Assembly: GCF_014646255.1 (NCBI RefSeq)
Contig: NZ_BMNC01000010.1
Span: forward strand, 176,634 to 240,633
Length of the DNA: 64,000 nt
Direction: 5' to 3'
DNA from: Lentzea pudingi
Lineage (GTDB): Bacteria; Actinomycetota; Actinomycetes; Mycobacteriales; Pseudonocardiaceae
The position numbers were made by a program, and so were the translations under genes. Below are positions 26,198 to 33,843 of the stretch, in pieces; position 1 is the stretch's first letter, and each line of letters starts with the position of its first letter. The notes beneath the pieces were generated by a model. The model searched no databases and was not told the DNA's origin. It saw only the letters and a list, made by a program, of their open reading frames with translations.

Positions 26198-26238
26198 CGG
26201 GGCCCTTCCGCACTCACCAGGAGTGCGAAAGGGCCCCG
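26198..26238. terminator. Strong bidirectional terminator between tatB and mrp
   Basis: CGGGGCCCTTCCGCACTC at 26198-26215 pairs with its near-perfect complement at 26221-26238 (18 pairs with one mismatch, 5-base loop ACCAG). It lies between convergent genes and can serve both. Confidence 0.88.
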
Positions 26239-26253
26239 CGTGCGTTGTGGGGT

Positions 26254-27399
26254 CTAGCGACCGGCGGGCGACACGTTCAGCAGACGGCCCGCGAGGCCCC
26301 GCGAACGCACGGACAGCTTCGTCGCCACCTCGGTGAGCACCTTCGCGGCGGCCGCGTCCGGCACGGCCTGCACGATCGGCGTGCCCGAGTCGCCGTTCTC
26401 CCGCAGGCGCGGGTCCAGCGGCACCTGCCCGAGCAGCGGCACGTCGGACCCGATGGCCTTCGTCAGCGACTCGGCGACGGCCGCGCCGCCACCGGTGCCG
26501 AAGATCTCCATGCGCGAGCCGTCGGGCATCTCCAGCCACGACATGTTCTCGATGACGCCCGCCACGCGCTGACGGGTCTGCAGGGCGATCGACCCGGCCC
26601 GCTCGGCCACCTCGGCGGCGGCCTGCTGCGGCGTGGTGACGACCAGGATCTCGGCGTTCGGCACGAGTTGCGCGACGGAGATCGCGATGTCGCCGGTGCC
26701 GGGCGGCAGGTCGATCAGCAGCACGTCCAGGTCGCCCCAGAACACGTCCGCGAGGAACTGCTGCAACGCGCGGTGCAGCATCGGCCCGCGCCACACGACC
26801 GGGGTGTTGCCCGGCGTGAACATGCCGATCGAGATGACCTTCACGCCGTGCGACTGCGGCGGCATGATCATCTTCTCGACCTGGGTGGGTTTGCCGTCGG
26901 CGCCGAGCATGCGGGGGATCGAGTGGCCGTAGATGTCCGCGTCGACGATGCCGACGGAGAGCCCGCGGGCCGCCATCGCCACGGCGAGGTTGACGGTGAC
27001 CGAGGACTTGCCGACGCCGCCCTTGCCGGACGCGACGCAGTACACGCGCGTCAGCGAACCCGGCTGGGCGAACGGGATGACCGGCTCCTCGGTGCCGCCG
27101 CGCAGCGTCTTGCGGAGCTCGGTGCGCTGGGCGTCGCTCATGACGTCGAGGTCGACGCGCACGGACGAGACGCCGTCCAGGGCCTGGACGGCCGCGGTGA
27201 CGTCCTTCGTGATCTTGTCCCGCATCGGGCAGCCCGCGACGGTGAGGAAGATGCCGACCACGACGCCACCGTCCGCGCCGACCTCGACGTCCTTGACCAT
27301 GCCGATCTCGGTGATCGGGCGGCGGATCTCGGGGTCCTGCACACCGGCGAGCGCCTTGCGGACGTCCTCGGTGGTGGGGAGGGGCTGTGTGGTGGTCAC
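26254..27399 (-). CDS. mrp: Mrp/ApbC iron-sulfur cluster carrier ATPase
   Basis: This 381-residue protein has an N-terminal MIP18-like domain (residues 5-85, with GCPMRDKI) and a ParA-like ATPase domain. The deviant Walker A GKGGVGKSS is at 125-133, followed by GIVDADIYGHSIPRMLG and DLPPGTGDIAISVAQL (Walker B). Mrp proteins carry Fe-S clusters to apo-proteins; the usual CxxC bridging the dimer is not obvious in this sequence. It is in the place of the M. tuberculosis mrp gene (Rv1229c). The GTG start is divergent from the MarR gene. Confidence 0.9.
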   Translation of the reverse strand: MTTTQPLPTTEDVRKALAGVQDPEIRRPITEIGMVKDVEVGADGGVVVGIFLTVAGCPMRDKITKDVTAAVQALDGVSSVRVDLDVMSDAQRTELRKTLRGGTEEPVIPFAQPGSLTRVYCVASGKGGVGKSSVTVNLAVAMAARGLSVGIVDADIYGHSIPRMLGADGKPTQVEKMIMPPQSHGVKVISIGMFTPGNTPVVWRGPMLHRALQQFLADVFWGDLDVLLIDLPPGTGDIAISVAQLVPNAEILVVTTPQQAAAEVAERAGSIALQTRQRVAGVIENMSWLEMPDGSRMEIFGTGGGAAVAESLTKAIGSDVPLLGQVPLDPRLRENGDSGTPIVQAVPDAAAAKVLTEVATKLSVRSRGLAGRLLNVSPAGR

Positions 27400-27502
27400 C
27401 GATCCATGCTACGTCCGGTTCGTGCCTGTCCTACCGGCCGGTCACTTTCCACGACAGGCCCAGGTCGTAGCCGGGAGGGCGCTGTCCGTAACATCGACGC
27501 CC

Positions 27503-27970
27503 GTGCCGGAATCGGGTAGTTCCCGGTTGCCCACCCGTGTCGAGCTAGGGGTGTGGCGATCGTTCCTCCGCGCGCATGCACGGATCACGAGGGTCCTCGA
27601 GGCCGAACTGATTGCTGAGCAGCGCCTATCGCTCGCGGCGTACGACGTGCTGGTTCAACTGGCCGAGGCGCCTTCCATGCGCATGCGCATGACCGAACTG
27701 GCCGATGCCGTCCTGCTGTCCCGATCTGGCGTGACCCGCCTCGTGGACCGTTTGGAACGCGCAGGCCTCGTCGGGCGTGAACGCGCCGACGGTGACGGAC
27801 GCGGCATCGTGGCCGTGCTCACACCGCTGGGTGCCGAACGTCTCCGCAGTGCCTCCACCACCCACCTCGCCGGCGTCGCCGAGCACTTCGGGGAGAGCTT
27901 CGGCCCCGGTGAGCTCGAGGCCTTCGGCCGCACGTGCGACCGGCTCGCCGCGGACGACGTGTTCCCGTGA
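27503..27970 (+). CDS. MarR-family transcriptional regulator
   Basis: This 155-residue protein has the MarR fold: dimer helices (VWRSFLRAHARITRVLEAELIAEQ), a winged helix with MTELADAVLLSRSGVTRLVDRLERAGLV and RERADGDGRGIVAVLTPLG, and a C-terminal dimer helix. GTG 27503 gives VPESGSSRLPTRVELGVW. It is divergent from mrp and followed 4 bases later by a Nudix gene. The ligand and target are unknown. Confidence 0.88.
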   Translation: MPESGSSRLPTRVELGVWRSFLRAHARITRVLEAELIAEQRLSLAAYDVLVQLAEAPSMRMRMTELADAVLLSRSGVTRLVDRLERAGLVGRERADGDGRGIVAVLTPLGAERLRSASTTHLAGVAEHFGESFGPGELEAFGRTCDRLAADDVFP

Positions 27971-27974
27971 TCGC

Positions 27975-28373
27975 ATGATCACGGTGGTGGGACTCGTGCA
28001 CGTCGAGGCCGGCCGCCTCCTCGTTGTGCGCTCACGCAACAAGAAGGCCTTCTACCTCCCGGGCGGCAAGATCGAGCCCGGCGAATCCCTCGAAGAAGCC
28101 GTGCGCCGCGAGGTCCGCGAGGAGCTCGGCGTCGAGATTTCCGGCCCTGAGGAACTGAAGCGCTACATCTCGCTCGCGTACGGCGAGGGTGAGGGCGCGA
28201 TGGTCGACATGACCTGCTTCACGGCGCAGCTCTTGGGCGAGCCGCGGCCCACGGGCGAGATCGCCGAGTTGACGTATGTGACCCGTGACGAGTACCGCGA
28301 GCACGCCGAGACCGCTCCCGCGATCCACGAGGTCCTGGACGACCTGGTCGTGAGCGGCCGCGTCAGACCGTGA
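27975..28373 (+). CDS. Nudix hydrolase
   Basis: This 132-residue protein has a complete Nudix box: GKIEPGESLEEAVRREVREELGV (GX5EX7REUXEEXGU), with the metal-binding glutamates present. Preceding strands are VVGLVHVEAGRLLVVRSRNKKAFYLPGG. The substrate (a nucleoside diphosphate linked to X) cannot be told from sequence. The gene follows the MarR gene by 4 bases and overlaps a convergent hypothetical gene by 11 bases. Confidence 0.92.
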   Translation: MITVVGLVHVEAGRLLVVRSRNKKAFYLPGGKIEPGESLEEAVRREVREELGVEISGPEELKRYISLAYGEGEGAMVDMTCFTAQLLGEPRPTGEIAELTYVTRDEYREHAETAPAIHEVLDDLVVSGRVRP

Positions 28374-28821
28374 GTCGGCGCACCTCCGCCAGCACCTGCT
28401 CGTCCACGTCGGCCGCGGTCAGGTCCGCGTGGTACTCCAGAACGTCGTAGGTGTCGTCCAACTCCGCCAGTTTCTCCGCTGCCGGCAGGTCGTGGCTGAA
28501 CCGCAGATGCACCCAGTGGGCGAACTCCCGCGGTGTCATCGCCCCGGCAAGTGTGCGCTGGGCCATCAGCCGCAGTCCTTCTTGCCTGCCACCGTCGCTG
28601 CTGTGCTCGTGGTGGTCGAGCCCGAGCTCCTGCAGCGCGTCCTCCATCAGCGGCGGCACCTCTTCGCACGCGTGTTTCAGCGAGGCTCCGGCCAGCACGC
28701 TGACCGCGGGACCGTCGACGCCTGCGACCACCAGCTCGCAGGCCGCGAGGACGATGTCGGCGCTCGTGGCGTCGTTCACGTGCCACAGAGCCACGACGTC
28801 GTGGAACTCCTCGACCGTCAC
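28363..28821 (-). CDS. Hypothetical helical protein
   Basis: This is a 152-residue, acidic, mostly helical protein with no membrane helix and no recognised domain. The segment GLDHHEHSSDGGRQEGLRLMAQRTLAGAMTPREFAHWVHLRF is His-rich and could bind metal. The GTG start overlaps the stop of the DUF1003 gene upstream (4 bases), so the two are probably co-expressed. Related hypothetical proteins are common in actinobacteria, but no function is known to me. Confidence 0.7.
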   Translation of the reverse strand: MTVEEFHDVVALWHVNDATSADIVLAACELVVAGVDGPAVSVLAGASLKHACEEVPPLMEDALQELGLDHHEHSSDGGRQEGLRLMAQRTLAGAMTPREFAHWVHLRFSHDLPAAEKLAELDDTYDVLEYHADLTAADVDEQVLAEVRRLTV

Positions 28822-29303
28822 GGCCGTACCTTCTTCAGGTTGTTCTGCTCCTTCACCAGCTTCTCCAGCTCACCCCGGATGAAGTCGCGCGTCGCCACCT
28901 CACCGAGCGCCAGTCGCACCGCCGCCAGCTCCCGCGCCAGGTATTCGGTGTCCGCCTTGGTCTGGGCCGCCCGCTTGCGGTCCTCCTCCAGCGACACGCG
29001 GTCCCGGTCGTCCTGCCGGTTCTGCGCGAGCAGGATCAGCGGCGCGGCGTAGGCGGCCTGCGTCGAGAACGCCAGGTTCAGCAGGATGAACGGGTACGGG
29101 TCCCACCGCAGCGACACCGCGACGAGGTTCACCGTGATCCAGGCGACGACGAGCAGCGTCTGCCAGAACAGGAACTTGCCGGTGCCGAGGAACCGCGCGA
29201 GCCGTTCGGAGAGCTGGCCGAAGGTGTCGGGGTCGACCGAGAAGCGGAACCCGCGAGGTTCGCGCGGCTGGTCGAGTCTGCGCCGGGGCAGCACTTCAGG
29301 CAT
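28818..29303 (-). CDS. DUF1003 membrane protein (Rv1231c-like)
   Basis: This 161-residue protein has two membrane helices (about residues 43-63 and 71-92) with the DUF1003 pattern FLGTGKFLFWQTLLVVAWITVNLV and WDPYPFILLNLAFSTQAAYAAPLILLAQNRQ, then a C-terminal coiled coil rich in Arg/Glu. The family lies next to the MgtE-N/CBS protein in many actinobacteria, including the remembered M. tuberculosis Rv1231c-Rv1232c. Function is unknown; an ion-related role is inferred from the neighbour. It overlaps the adjoining genes at both ends. Confidence 0.88.
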   Translation of the reverse strand: MPEVLPRRRLDQPREPRGFRFSVDPDTFGQLSERLARFLGTGKFLFWQTLLVVAWITVNLVAVSLRWDPYPFILLNLAFSTQAAYAAPLILLAQNRQDDRDRVSLEEDRKRAAQTKADTEYLARELAAVRLALGEVATRDFIRGELEKLVKEQNNLKKVRP

Positions 29304-30549
29304 GGCTCAGTCCCGTCTCGCGCCAGTTGTCCGGCAGCAGGTGGTCCAGCACGTCGTCCACGGTGACGGCGCCGAGCAGGTGCTCGGTCTCGTCGAGCAC
29401 CGGGGCGCACACCAGGTTGTAGGTGGCGAAGTAGCGCGTCACGTCGCTCAGCGAGGCGTTGGGCGACAGGTACGCCATGTTCGTGTCGAGGACGCCGGCG
29501 ACCAGGTCGAACGGCGGTTCACGCAGCAGGCGCTGGATGTGCACGCAGCCGAGGTAGCGGCCCGTCGGCGTCGCGGAGGGGGAGCGGCACACGAAGACCA
29601 TCGACGCCAGCGCGGGTGTCAGGTCGGGATTTCGCACTCGTGCCAACGCTTCCGCGATCGTCGCGTCCGGCGTGAGGATGATCGGCTCCGGCGTCATCAG
29701 GCCGCCGGCGGTGTCGAACGAGTACTCCAGCAGGCGCCGGACCGGGGCGGACTCCTCGGGTTCCATCAGTTCCAGCAGCCGGTCCTTGGTGCCCTCGGAC
29801 AGCTCGCTCAGCAGGTCCGCCGCGTCGTCGGGGTTCATCGCCTCCAGGATGTCCGCGGCGCGTTCCTCGTCCAGGTGCGACAGGACGTCCTTCTGGTCCT
29901 CTTCGGACAGTTCCTCGATGACGTCCGCGAGGCGTTCGTCGTCCAGTGCGTCCGCGACCTCGTGGCGGCGCTTGGGCGGCAGCTCGTGCAGCGCGTGCGC
30001 CACGTCCGCCGCGCGCATGCCCTCGAACACCGCGACCAGTTGCTGCGCGCCCTGCGGCTGGCCCGCGAGCTCGTTCACGCTCAGGCCGCTGACGTCCTCC
30101 CACGGCCACACCTGCACGGGGCCCTTGAGGCTGAATCGGCCGGTGCGCTCCCGGCCCGCGACGCGGACCATGCGCCAGTCGCGGGTGCGGGTCAGCTCCA
30201 TCGCGGCGTCCACGACCACGGCCGTGCCGCCGTCCTCCAGCTGGATCCTGGCGTCGAGCAGCTCGCCGATCACCGTCACCTCGTTGACGCGCTGGTGGAA
30301 CGGCCGCAGGTTGACCGACCCGGTCGCGAGCGTCACGGCGTTCGGCTCGACCGAGGTGACCCGCAGCATCGGCACGAAGATCCGCCGGCGCGTCACCATT
30401 TCGACGACCATGCCGAGCACGCGCGGCGGTTGCCGGTCGATGCGGAGGCTGATCACGACGTCACGAGCTTTGCCTATGGGTTCGCCATCGGGGCCGAAGA
30501 CGGGAAGTCCGGCCAGTTGTGCGATGAATACCCGGTTCACAGCCACCAC
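29296..30549 (-). CDS. MgtE N-terminal and CBS-domain protein without the transporter part (Rv1232c-like)
   Basis: This 417-residue soluble protein has an N-terminal PRC-barrel-like region (FIAQLAGLPVFGPDGEPIGKARDVVISL), an MgtE N-domain (ALHELPPKRRHEVADALDDERLADVIEELSEEDQ and DDAADLLSEL) and two CBS motifs near the C-terminus (GLMTPEPIILTPDATIAEAL, HLLGAVTVDDVLDHLL). The membrane domain of the MgtE magnesium channel is absent, so it probably senses or regulates rather than transports. It overlaps the DUF1003 gene. The GTG at 30549 matches the family N-terminus VAVNRVF. Confidence 0.88.
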   Translation of the reverse strand: MVAVNRVFIAQLAGLPVFGPDGEPIGKARDVVISLRIDRQPPRVLGMVVEMVTRRRIFVPMLRVTSVEPNAVTLATGSVNLRPFHQRVNEVTVIGELLDARIQLEDGGTAVVVDAAMELTRTRDWRMVRVAGRERTGRFSLKGPVQVWPWEDVSGLSVNELAGQPQGAQQLVAVFEGMRAADVAHALHELPPKRRHEVADALDDERLADVIEELSEEDQKDVLSHLDEERAADILEAMNPDDAADLLSELSEGTKDRLLELMEPEESAPVRRLLEYSFDTAGGLMTPEPIILTPDATIAEALARVRNPDLTPALASMVFVCRSPSATPTGRYLGCVHIQRLLREPPFDLVAGVLDTNMAYLSPNASLSDVTRYFATYNLVCAPVLDETEHLLGAVTVDDVLDHLLPDNWRETGLSHA

Positions 30550-30563
30550 AGCACCAGGCTAGA

Positions 30564-31397
30564 TCAGGCGCGGGCCGCCCACCGCGCGATGTCGGCGCAG
30601 ATCACCGCTTGGTCCTCCATGTCCTCTTCGAGGCACCAGATCCAGTTGGCGACGGCCCGGTGCAGCGTCCAGTCCCGTGCCTTGCCGGCATCCAGCTCAC
30701 CCGCGTCGCAGATCGCCAGGAACCTGTCGCTGAGCCCCTTGTCGCCGTCCAGTTCGTCGAACCTGTTCCACAGCAACGGGATCACGCAGTACTCGGGATC
30801 GCCGGACAGCGGCTTCGGGTCGATCACCAACCACGGTTCTCGGTCGCCGCGCAGGACGTTCTCGTAGTGCAGGTCCTCGTTGACGAGCGTCGTGCCCATC
30901 GGCCTGGTCCCGGCCTCGCGGGCCGCGTCGAGCAGCGTGCGGGGGATCGCCGGGTGGTCTTCGAGCACACCGGAGAACCGGCGGATCTCCTCGGGCGCCT
31001 GGATTCCGCGGTGGCGGCGCAGCAGGCCGCCGATCACACCGATCGCGAGGTCCACCGGTTCGTCGTCGAGCGAGTGCTGGTCGAGGCGTTCCAGCAGCAA
31101 CGCGCCGAGCTCGCCGTCGTGGTCGAGCAGTCGCACGGCACCGTTGCCGTCGTAGAGCCTCAGCGCGAGCGGTTCCTGTTCGGTCTCGGTGTCGACCCAG
31201 GTCAGCTTGAGCACGGCCGGGTGCCCGTCGGCCTGGCGCACCGGCAGCACGACCGCGCAGAACCCGTTCATCAGCGCGCCGTCCGGGGTGAGCCGCCAGC
31301 GCGCGCACGCCTTGGTGGCGAGCTTCGGCAGCTTCGCGACCCACTCGTCAGCGCCGTCGCCGAGTCCCTCGCCGAAACCCTCGGGCACGGTGATCAT
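30564..31397 (-). CDS. Aminoglycoside/hydroxyurea-type phosphotransferase (APH-like kinase)
   Basis: This 277-residue kinase-fold protein resembles the streptomycin 6-kinase/hydroxyurea kinase family (APH_6_hur): NGFCAVVLPVRQADGHPAVLKLTW (ATP-binding Lys), the catalytic loop TTLVNEDLHYENVLRGDREP (HxxN, D before it) and the metal-binding VIDPKPLSGDPEY. Such genes are widespread in actinobacteria and rarely give resistance in the host, so the natural substrate is unknown. It overlaps the small upstream gene (ATGA) and is co-directional with the MgtE-N protein gene 15 bases downstream. Confidence 0.85.
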   Translation of the reverse strand: MITVPEGFGEGLGDGADEWVAKLPKLATKACARWRLTPDGALMNGFCAVVLPVRQADGHPAVLKLTWVDTETEQEPLALRLYDGNGAVRLLDHDGELGALLLERLDQHSLDDEPVDLAIGVIGGLLRRHRGIQAPEEIRRFSGVLEDHPAIPRTLLDAAREAGTRPMGTTLVNEDLHYENVLRGDREPWLVIDPKPLSGDPEYCVIPLLWNRFDELDGDKGLSDRFLAICDAGELDAGKARDWTLHRAVANWIWCLEEDMEDQAVICADIARWAARA

Positions 31398-31729
31398 GAG
31401 GTGAACTCCAGGCGGTACACGGCTTCCCACCGCGGCTTGGTGTTGAGCCGGGCGGTCCTCAGGGCCTGCGCGGTCTCGTCGTCGGGCTCGGTCAGGTGCG
31501 CGACGGCCTGCGCGTCGACGAGGTGCGAGTGCGTGCTGGGGGAGCGGACGGTGACGGTGACCTGGGCGCCGTCGCTCAGGGGCACGTCCGGTTCGGTGCC
31601 GCCGGAGATGACCCACAGGGAGTCGGCACGCCAGTGGGCGTGCACGAGGCGGGGCTCGTGGCCGGGCGAGGTGATCCAGACGGCCGCGGCCTTGCGCAGC
31701 GCCGAGTCGAGGATTCGCGTGATCTCCAC
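31394..31729 (-). CDS. Hypothetical protein, possibly PNPOx-like split barrel
   Basis: This 111-residue protein overlaps the kinase gene by 4 bases (ATGA). The sequence EITRILDSALRKAAAVWITSPG, HAHWRADSLWVISGG and VTVTVRSPSTHSHLVD gives alternating beta strands with a central tryptophan. A flavin-binding split barrel of the PNPOx type is possible, but no binding residue is certain. It is the first gene of the run 31.7 to 28.4 kb on the minus strand. Confidence 0.65.
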   Translation of the reverse strand: MEITRILDSALRKAAAVWITSPGHEPRLVHAHWRADSLWVISGGTEPDVPLSDGAQVTVTVRSPSTHSHLVDAQAVAHLTEPDDETAQALRTARLNTKPRWEAVYRLEFTS

Positions 31730-31741
31730 CGGTCAAGACTG

Positions 31742-31880
31742 CCAGTGTTGAATTGCCGCTGCTCCGCAGACGGCGGCGAGTTCGCCGGGAAGTCGGTCGT
31801 CCGGCCGAATCGCTCACGGCGGATTGGGCTTCGCCGAATCCGCCGTGAGCGGTTGACCGGACGACCAACGCGAACTCGCG
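31742..31880 (+). repeat. Structured interspersed repeat, copy A
   Basis: The element has three nested pairs of arms: GCGAGTTCG (31776-31784) with CGAACTCGC (31871-31879); GGTCGTCCGG (31795-31804) with CCGGACGACC (31857-31866); and a perfect inner 15-pair stem (31811-31825 with 31837-31851; core CACGGCGGATT). A 5' lead segment including CTGCTCCGCAGA also matches copy B. A second copy lies at 55124-55265 in the opposite orientation. The stem pairing is conserved while the inner-stem sequence differs. It fills the gap between the 111-residue gene and the CitE-like lyase gene. Confidence 0.85.
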
Positions 31881-31972
31881 TCTGTGAGACCGGACTCAGC
31901 GAATATGCGGCCGGAGTTGATGCGTGCCACTGTGGCGCTCATAGTTACCGGCCGGTACAAGGAGGTACTCCA

Positions 31973-32932
31973 GTGGTCGACCAGCAGCGTCCCCGTCGCT
32001 CGTGTCTGGCGGTCCCCGGCTCGAGCCAGAAGATGATCGACAAGGCGCGCACGCTGCCGGCGGACCAGGTGTTCCTGGACCTGGAGGACGCCTGCGCGCC
32101 GCTGGCCAAGCCCGACGCCCGCAAGACCATCGTCGCCTCGCTCAACGAGGGCGGCTGGGGTGACAAGGCCCGCGTCGTGCGCGTCAACGACTGGACGACG
32201 GAGTGGACCTACCGCGACGTCACCGAGGTCGTCGAGGGCGCCGGCGCGAACCTCGACTGCATCATGCTGCCGAAGGTCCAGACGCCCGAGCAGGTCGTCG
32301 CGCTCGACTTCCTGATCACCCAGATCGAGAAGACGATGGGCTACGAGGTCGGCAAGATCGGCATCGAGGCGCAGATCGAGAACGCCCTGGGCCTGAACAA
32401 CGTCAACGCGATCGCCACCGCGTCCCCGCGCGTCGAGACGATCATCTTCGGCCCGGCGGACTTCATGGCGTCGATCAACATGAAGTCGCTGGTGGTCGGC
32501 GAGCAGCCGCCCGGTTACGACGTCGGCGACGCCTACCACTACATCCTGATGCGGATCCTGATGGCCGCGCGGGCCCACGACAAGCAGGCCATCGACGGCC
32601 CCTACCTGCAGATCCGCGACGTCGACGGCTACAAGCGCGTCGCCGGGCGTTCCGCCGCGCTGGGCTTCGACGGCAAGTGGGTGCTGCACCCCGGCCAGAT
32701 CGACGCGGCCAACGAGGTCTTCAGCCCGAAGCAGGACGACTACGACCACGCCGAGAACATCCTCGACGCGTACGAGTTCTACACGTCCGAGGCGGGCGGC
32801 AGGCGCGGCGCGGTGATGCTCGGCGACGAGATGATCGACGAGGCGTCGCGCAAGATGGCGCTGGTGATCTCCGGCAAGGGCCGTGCGGCGGGTATGACTC
32901 GCGCGAACGTGTGGACGCCGCCGGAGGACTGA
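31973..32932 (+). CDS. HpcH/HpaI-family lyase (CitE-like; malyl-CoA/beta-methylmalyl-CoA lyase type)
   Basis: This 319-residue TIM-barrel lyase begins RRSCLAVPGSSQKMIDKA, with Arg for the CoA phosphate, then DQVFLDLEDACAP (metal Asp/Glu), DCIMLPKVQTPEQ, IGIEAQIENALGLNN (metal-ligand Glu), IFGPADFMASI (metal Asp) and the C-terminal KWVLHPGQIDAANEVF. This pattern matches the actinobacterial Mcl/CitE-like group which splits malyl-CoA or methylmalyl-CoA. AAGGAGG lies upstream of the GTG. With the acyl-CoA dehydrogenase gene (33844) and MaoC hydratase gene (50412) it suggests part of an ethylmalonyl-CoA-type route. Confidence 0.85.
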   Translation: MVDQQRPRRSCLAVPGSSQKMIDKARTLPADQVFLDLEDACAPLAKPDARKTIVASLNEGGWGDKARVVRVNDWTTEWTYRDVTEVVEGAGANLDCIMLPKVQTPEQVVALDFLITQIEKTMGYEVGKIGIEAQIENALGLNNVNAIATASPRVETIIFGPADFMASINMKSLVVGEQPPGYDVGDAYHYILMRILMAARAHDKQAIDGPYLQIRDVDGYKRVAGRSAALGFDGKWVLHPGQIDAANEVFSPKQDDYDHAENILDAYEFYTSEAGGRRGAVMLGDEMIDEASRKMALVISGKGRAAGMTRANVWTPPED

Positions 32933-32940
32933 TTTCCGTT

Positions 32941-33032
32941 ACGGATTGTGCGCTACTTCACCCCGAATGTCACTGGACGTGTTCGACCGTCACGGGTTGC
33001 GTTCGAAACAGGTGAAGTAACGCACAATCCGT
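32941..33032. repeat. 22-base inverted repeat around a 48-base loop
   Basis: ACGGATTGTGCGCTACTTCACC at its ends (32941-32962) pairs with 33011-33032 with only one mismatch. The loop region holds GTCACTGGACGTGTTCGACC. It follows the lyase stop by 8 bases. It may act as a terminator or be a small MITE-like element; lower GC than neighbours. Confidence 0.75.
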
Positions 33033-33078
33033 CACCGGAGTTTGCGATCAAGCCCCGGGGTGGGGGCATGCTCTGGGC

Positions 33079-33255
33079 ATGTCACGTTCGAGTAACGGAA
33101 AGACGAGCAGACGGTTGCGGCTCTTCAAGCGCCGCGAGGACGACCTGCTCGAGCGCAGCTTCCGCAGCTGCCCGGGATGCGATGCCGACGTCCACGTGTT
33201 CGCCGACGTCTGCCGCCACTGCGGTGGCGCCCTGGAGATCGCCCTCGCGGGCTGA
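33079..33255 (+). CDS. Small zinc-ribbon protein
   Basis: This 58-residue protein has a basic start (MSRSSNGKTSRRLRLFKRRE), then a zinc ribbon SCPGCDADVHVFADVCRHCGG with four Cys as two CxxC pairs separated by 12 residues (a CxxH-like His is also near). Zinc binding is inferred from these Cys. It may bind nucleic acid or a partner protein. It stands between the lyase gene and a convergent membrane protein gene, 2 bases from the latter's stop. The ATG at 33079 is the only clear start. Confidence 0.72.
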   Translation: MSRSSNGKTSRRLRLFKRREDDLLERSFRSCPGCDADVHVFADVCRHCGGALEIALAG

Positions 33256-33257
33256 GG

Positions 33258-33638
33258 TCAGTAGGTCGAGCCGTTCGCGGCCGCGATGATCGCGATGACG
33301 ATGAACGCCGCGTACGCCAGCCAGCCGACGATGACCAGATAACCGACGACCAGGCCGGCGACCGCCAGGCCGTGACCGTCCTCCTCGCCCCGCTTGATCT
33401 TCCCCATCGCGATGTGGCCGAAGACGACGCCGACGATCGACGTCACGCCGCAGGTGACGAACCCGACGCACGACAGGACGAGCGAGAGGATCGCGCTCGT
33501 CTGGGGCTTCGGCGGCGCGTACCCGTAGCCGCCGTACATGGGCTGCTGGCCGTACGGGCCGGGCTGGCCGTAGGGCGGCTGCTGTTGCTGGCCGTACGGA
33601 TCGCCGGGCTGCTTCGGGTTGTACGGGTCGTACGTCAT
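33258..33638 (-). CDS. DUF4190-type small membrane protein with proline/tyrosine-rich head
   Basis: This 126-residue protein starts MTYDPYNPKQPGDPYGQQQQ with a Pro/Gln/Tyr/Gly-rich cytoplasmic part (residues 1-45). Two membrane helices follow (about 48-72 and 85-115) joined by HIAMGKIKRGEEDGHGLAVAGLV, the DUF4190 hallmark. The function is unknown. A GGGGGA ribosome site precedes the ATG; it is divergent from the acyl-CoA dehydrogenase gene. Confidence 0.85.
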   Translation of the reverse strand: MTYDPYNPKQPGDPYGQQQQPPYGQPGPYGQQPMYGGYGYAPPKPQTSAILSLVLSCVGFVTCGVTSIVGVVFGHIAMGKIKRGEEDGHGLAVAGLVVGYLVIVGWLAYAAFIVIAIIAAANGSTY

Positions 33639-33843
33639 CGCTGGTCCCCCTAGGAGTGTTGAGCTGAGGGATCTTAAGGTCCCGTGGCGGGGTCCGTCGC
33701 GTGCGGGTGCGCGATTCCACGAGTCAGCGGTGCTGTTTCGGTACAGCGGGCGCCCGCGTTGTTGCGGAGAGCACACCCCGGTCGCAAACGGGCGTTAACC
33801 GGTCCATACTCGCCGGTAACCAAAGCCTTGGAAGGGAAGTGCG

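Noticed and set aside
30564..31397. Antibiotic-resistance gene
   Set aside because: The kinase belongs to a family that includes streptomycin kinase, but such genes are common in actinobacterial housekeeping regions, and no antibiotic cluster is near.
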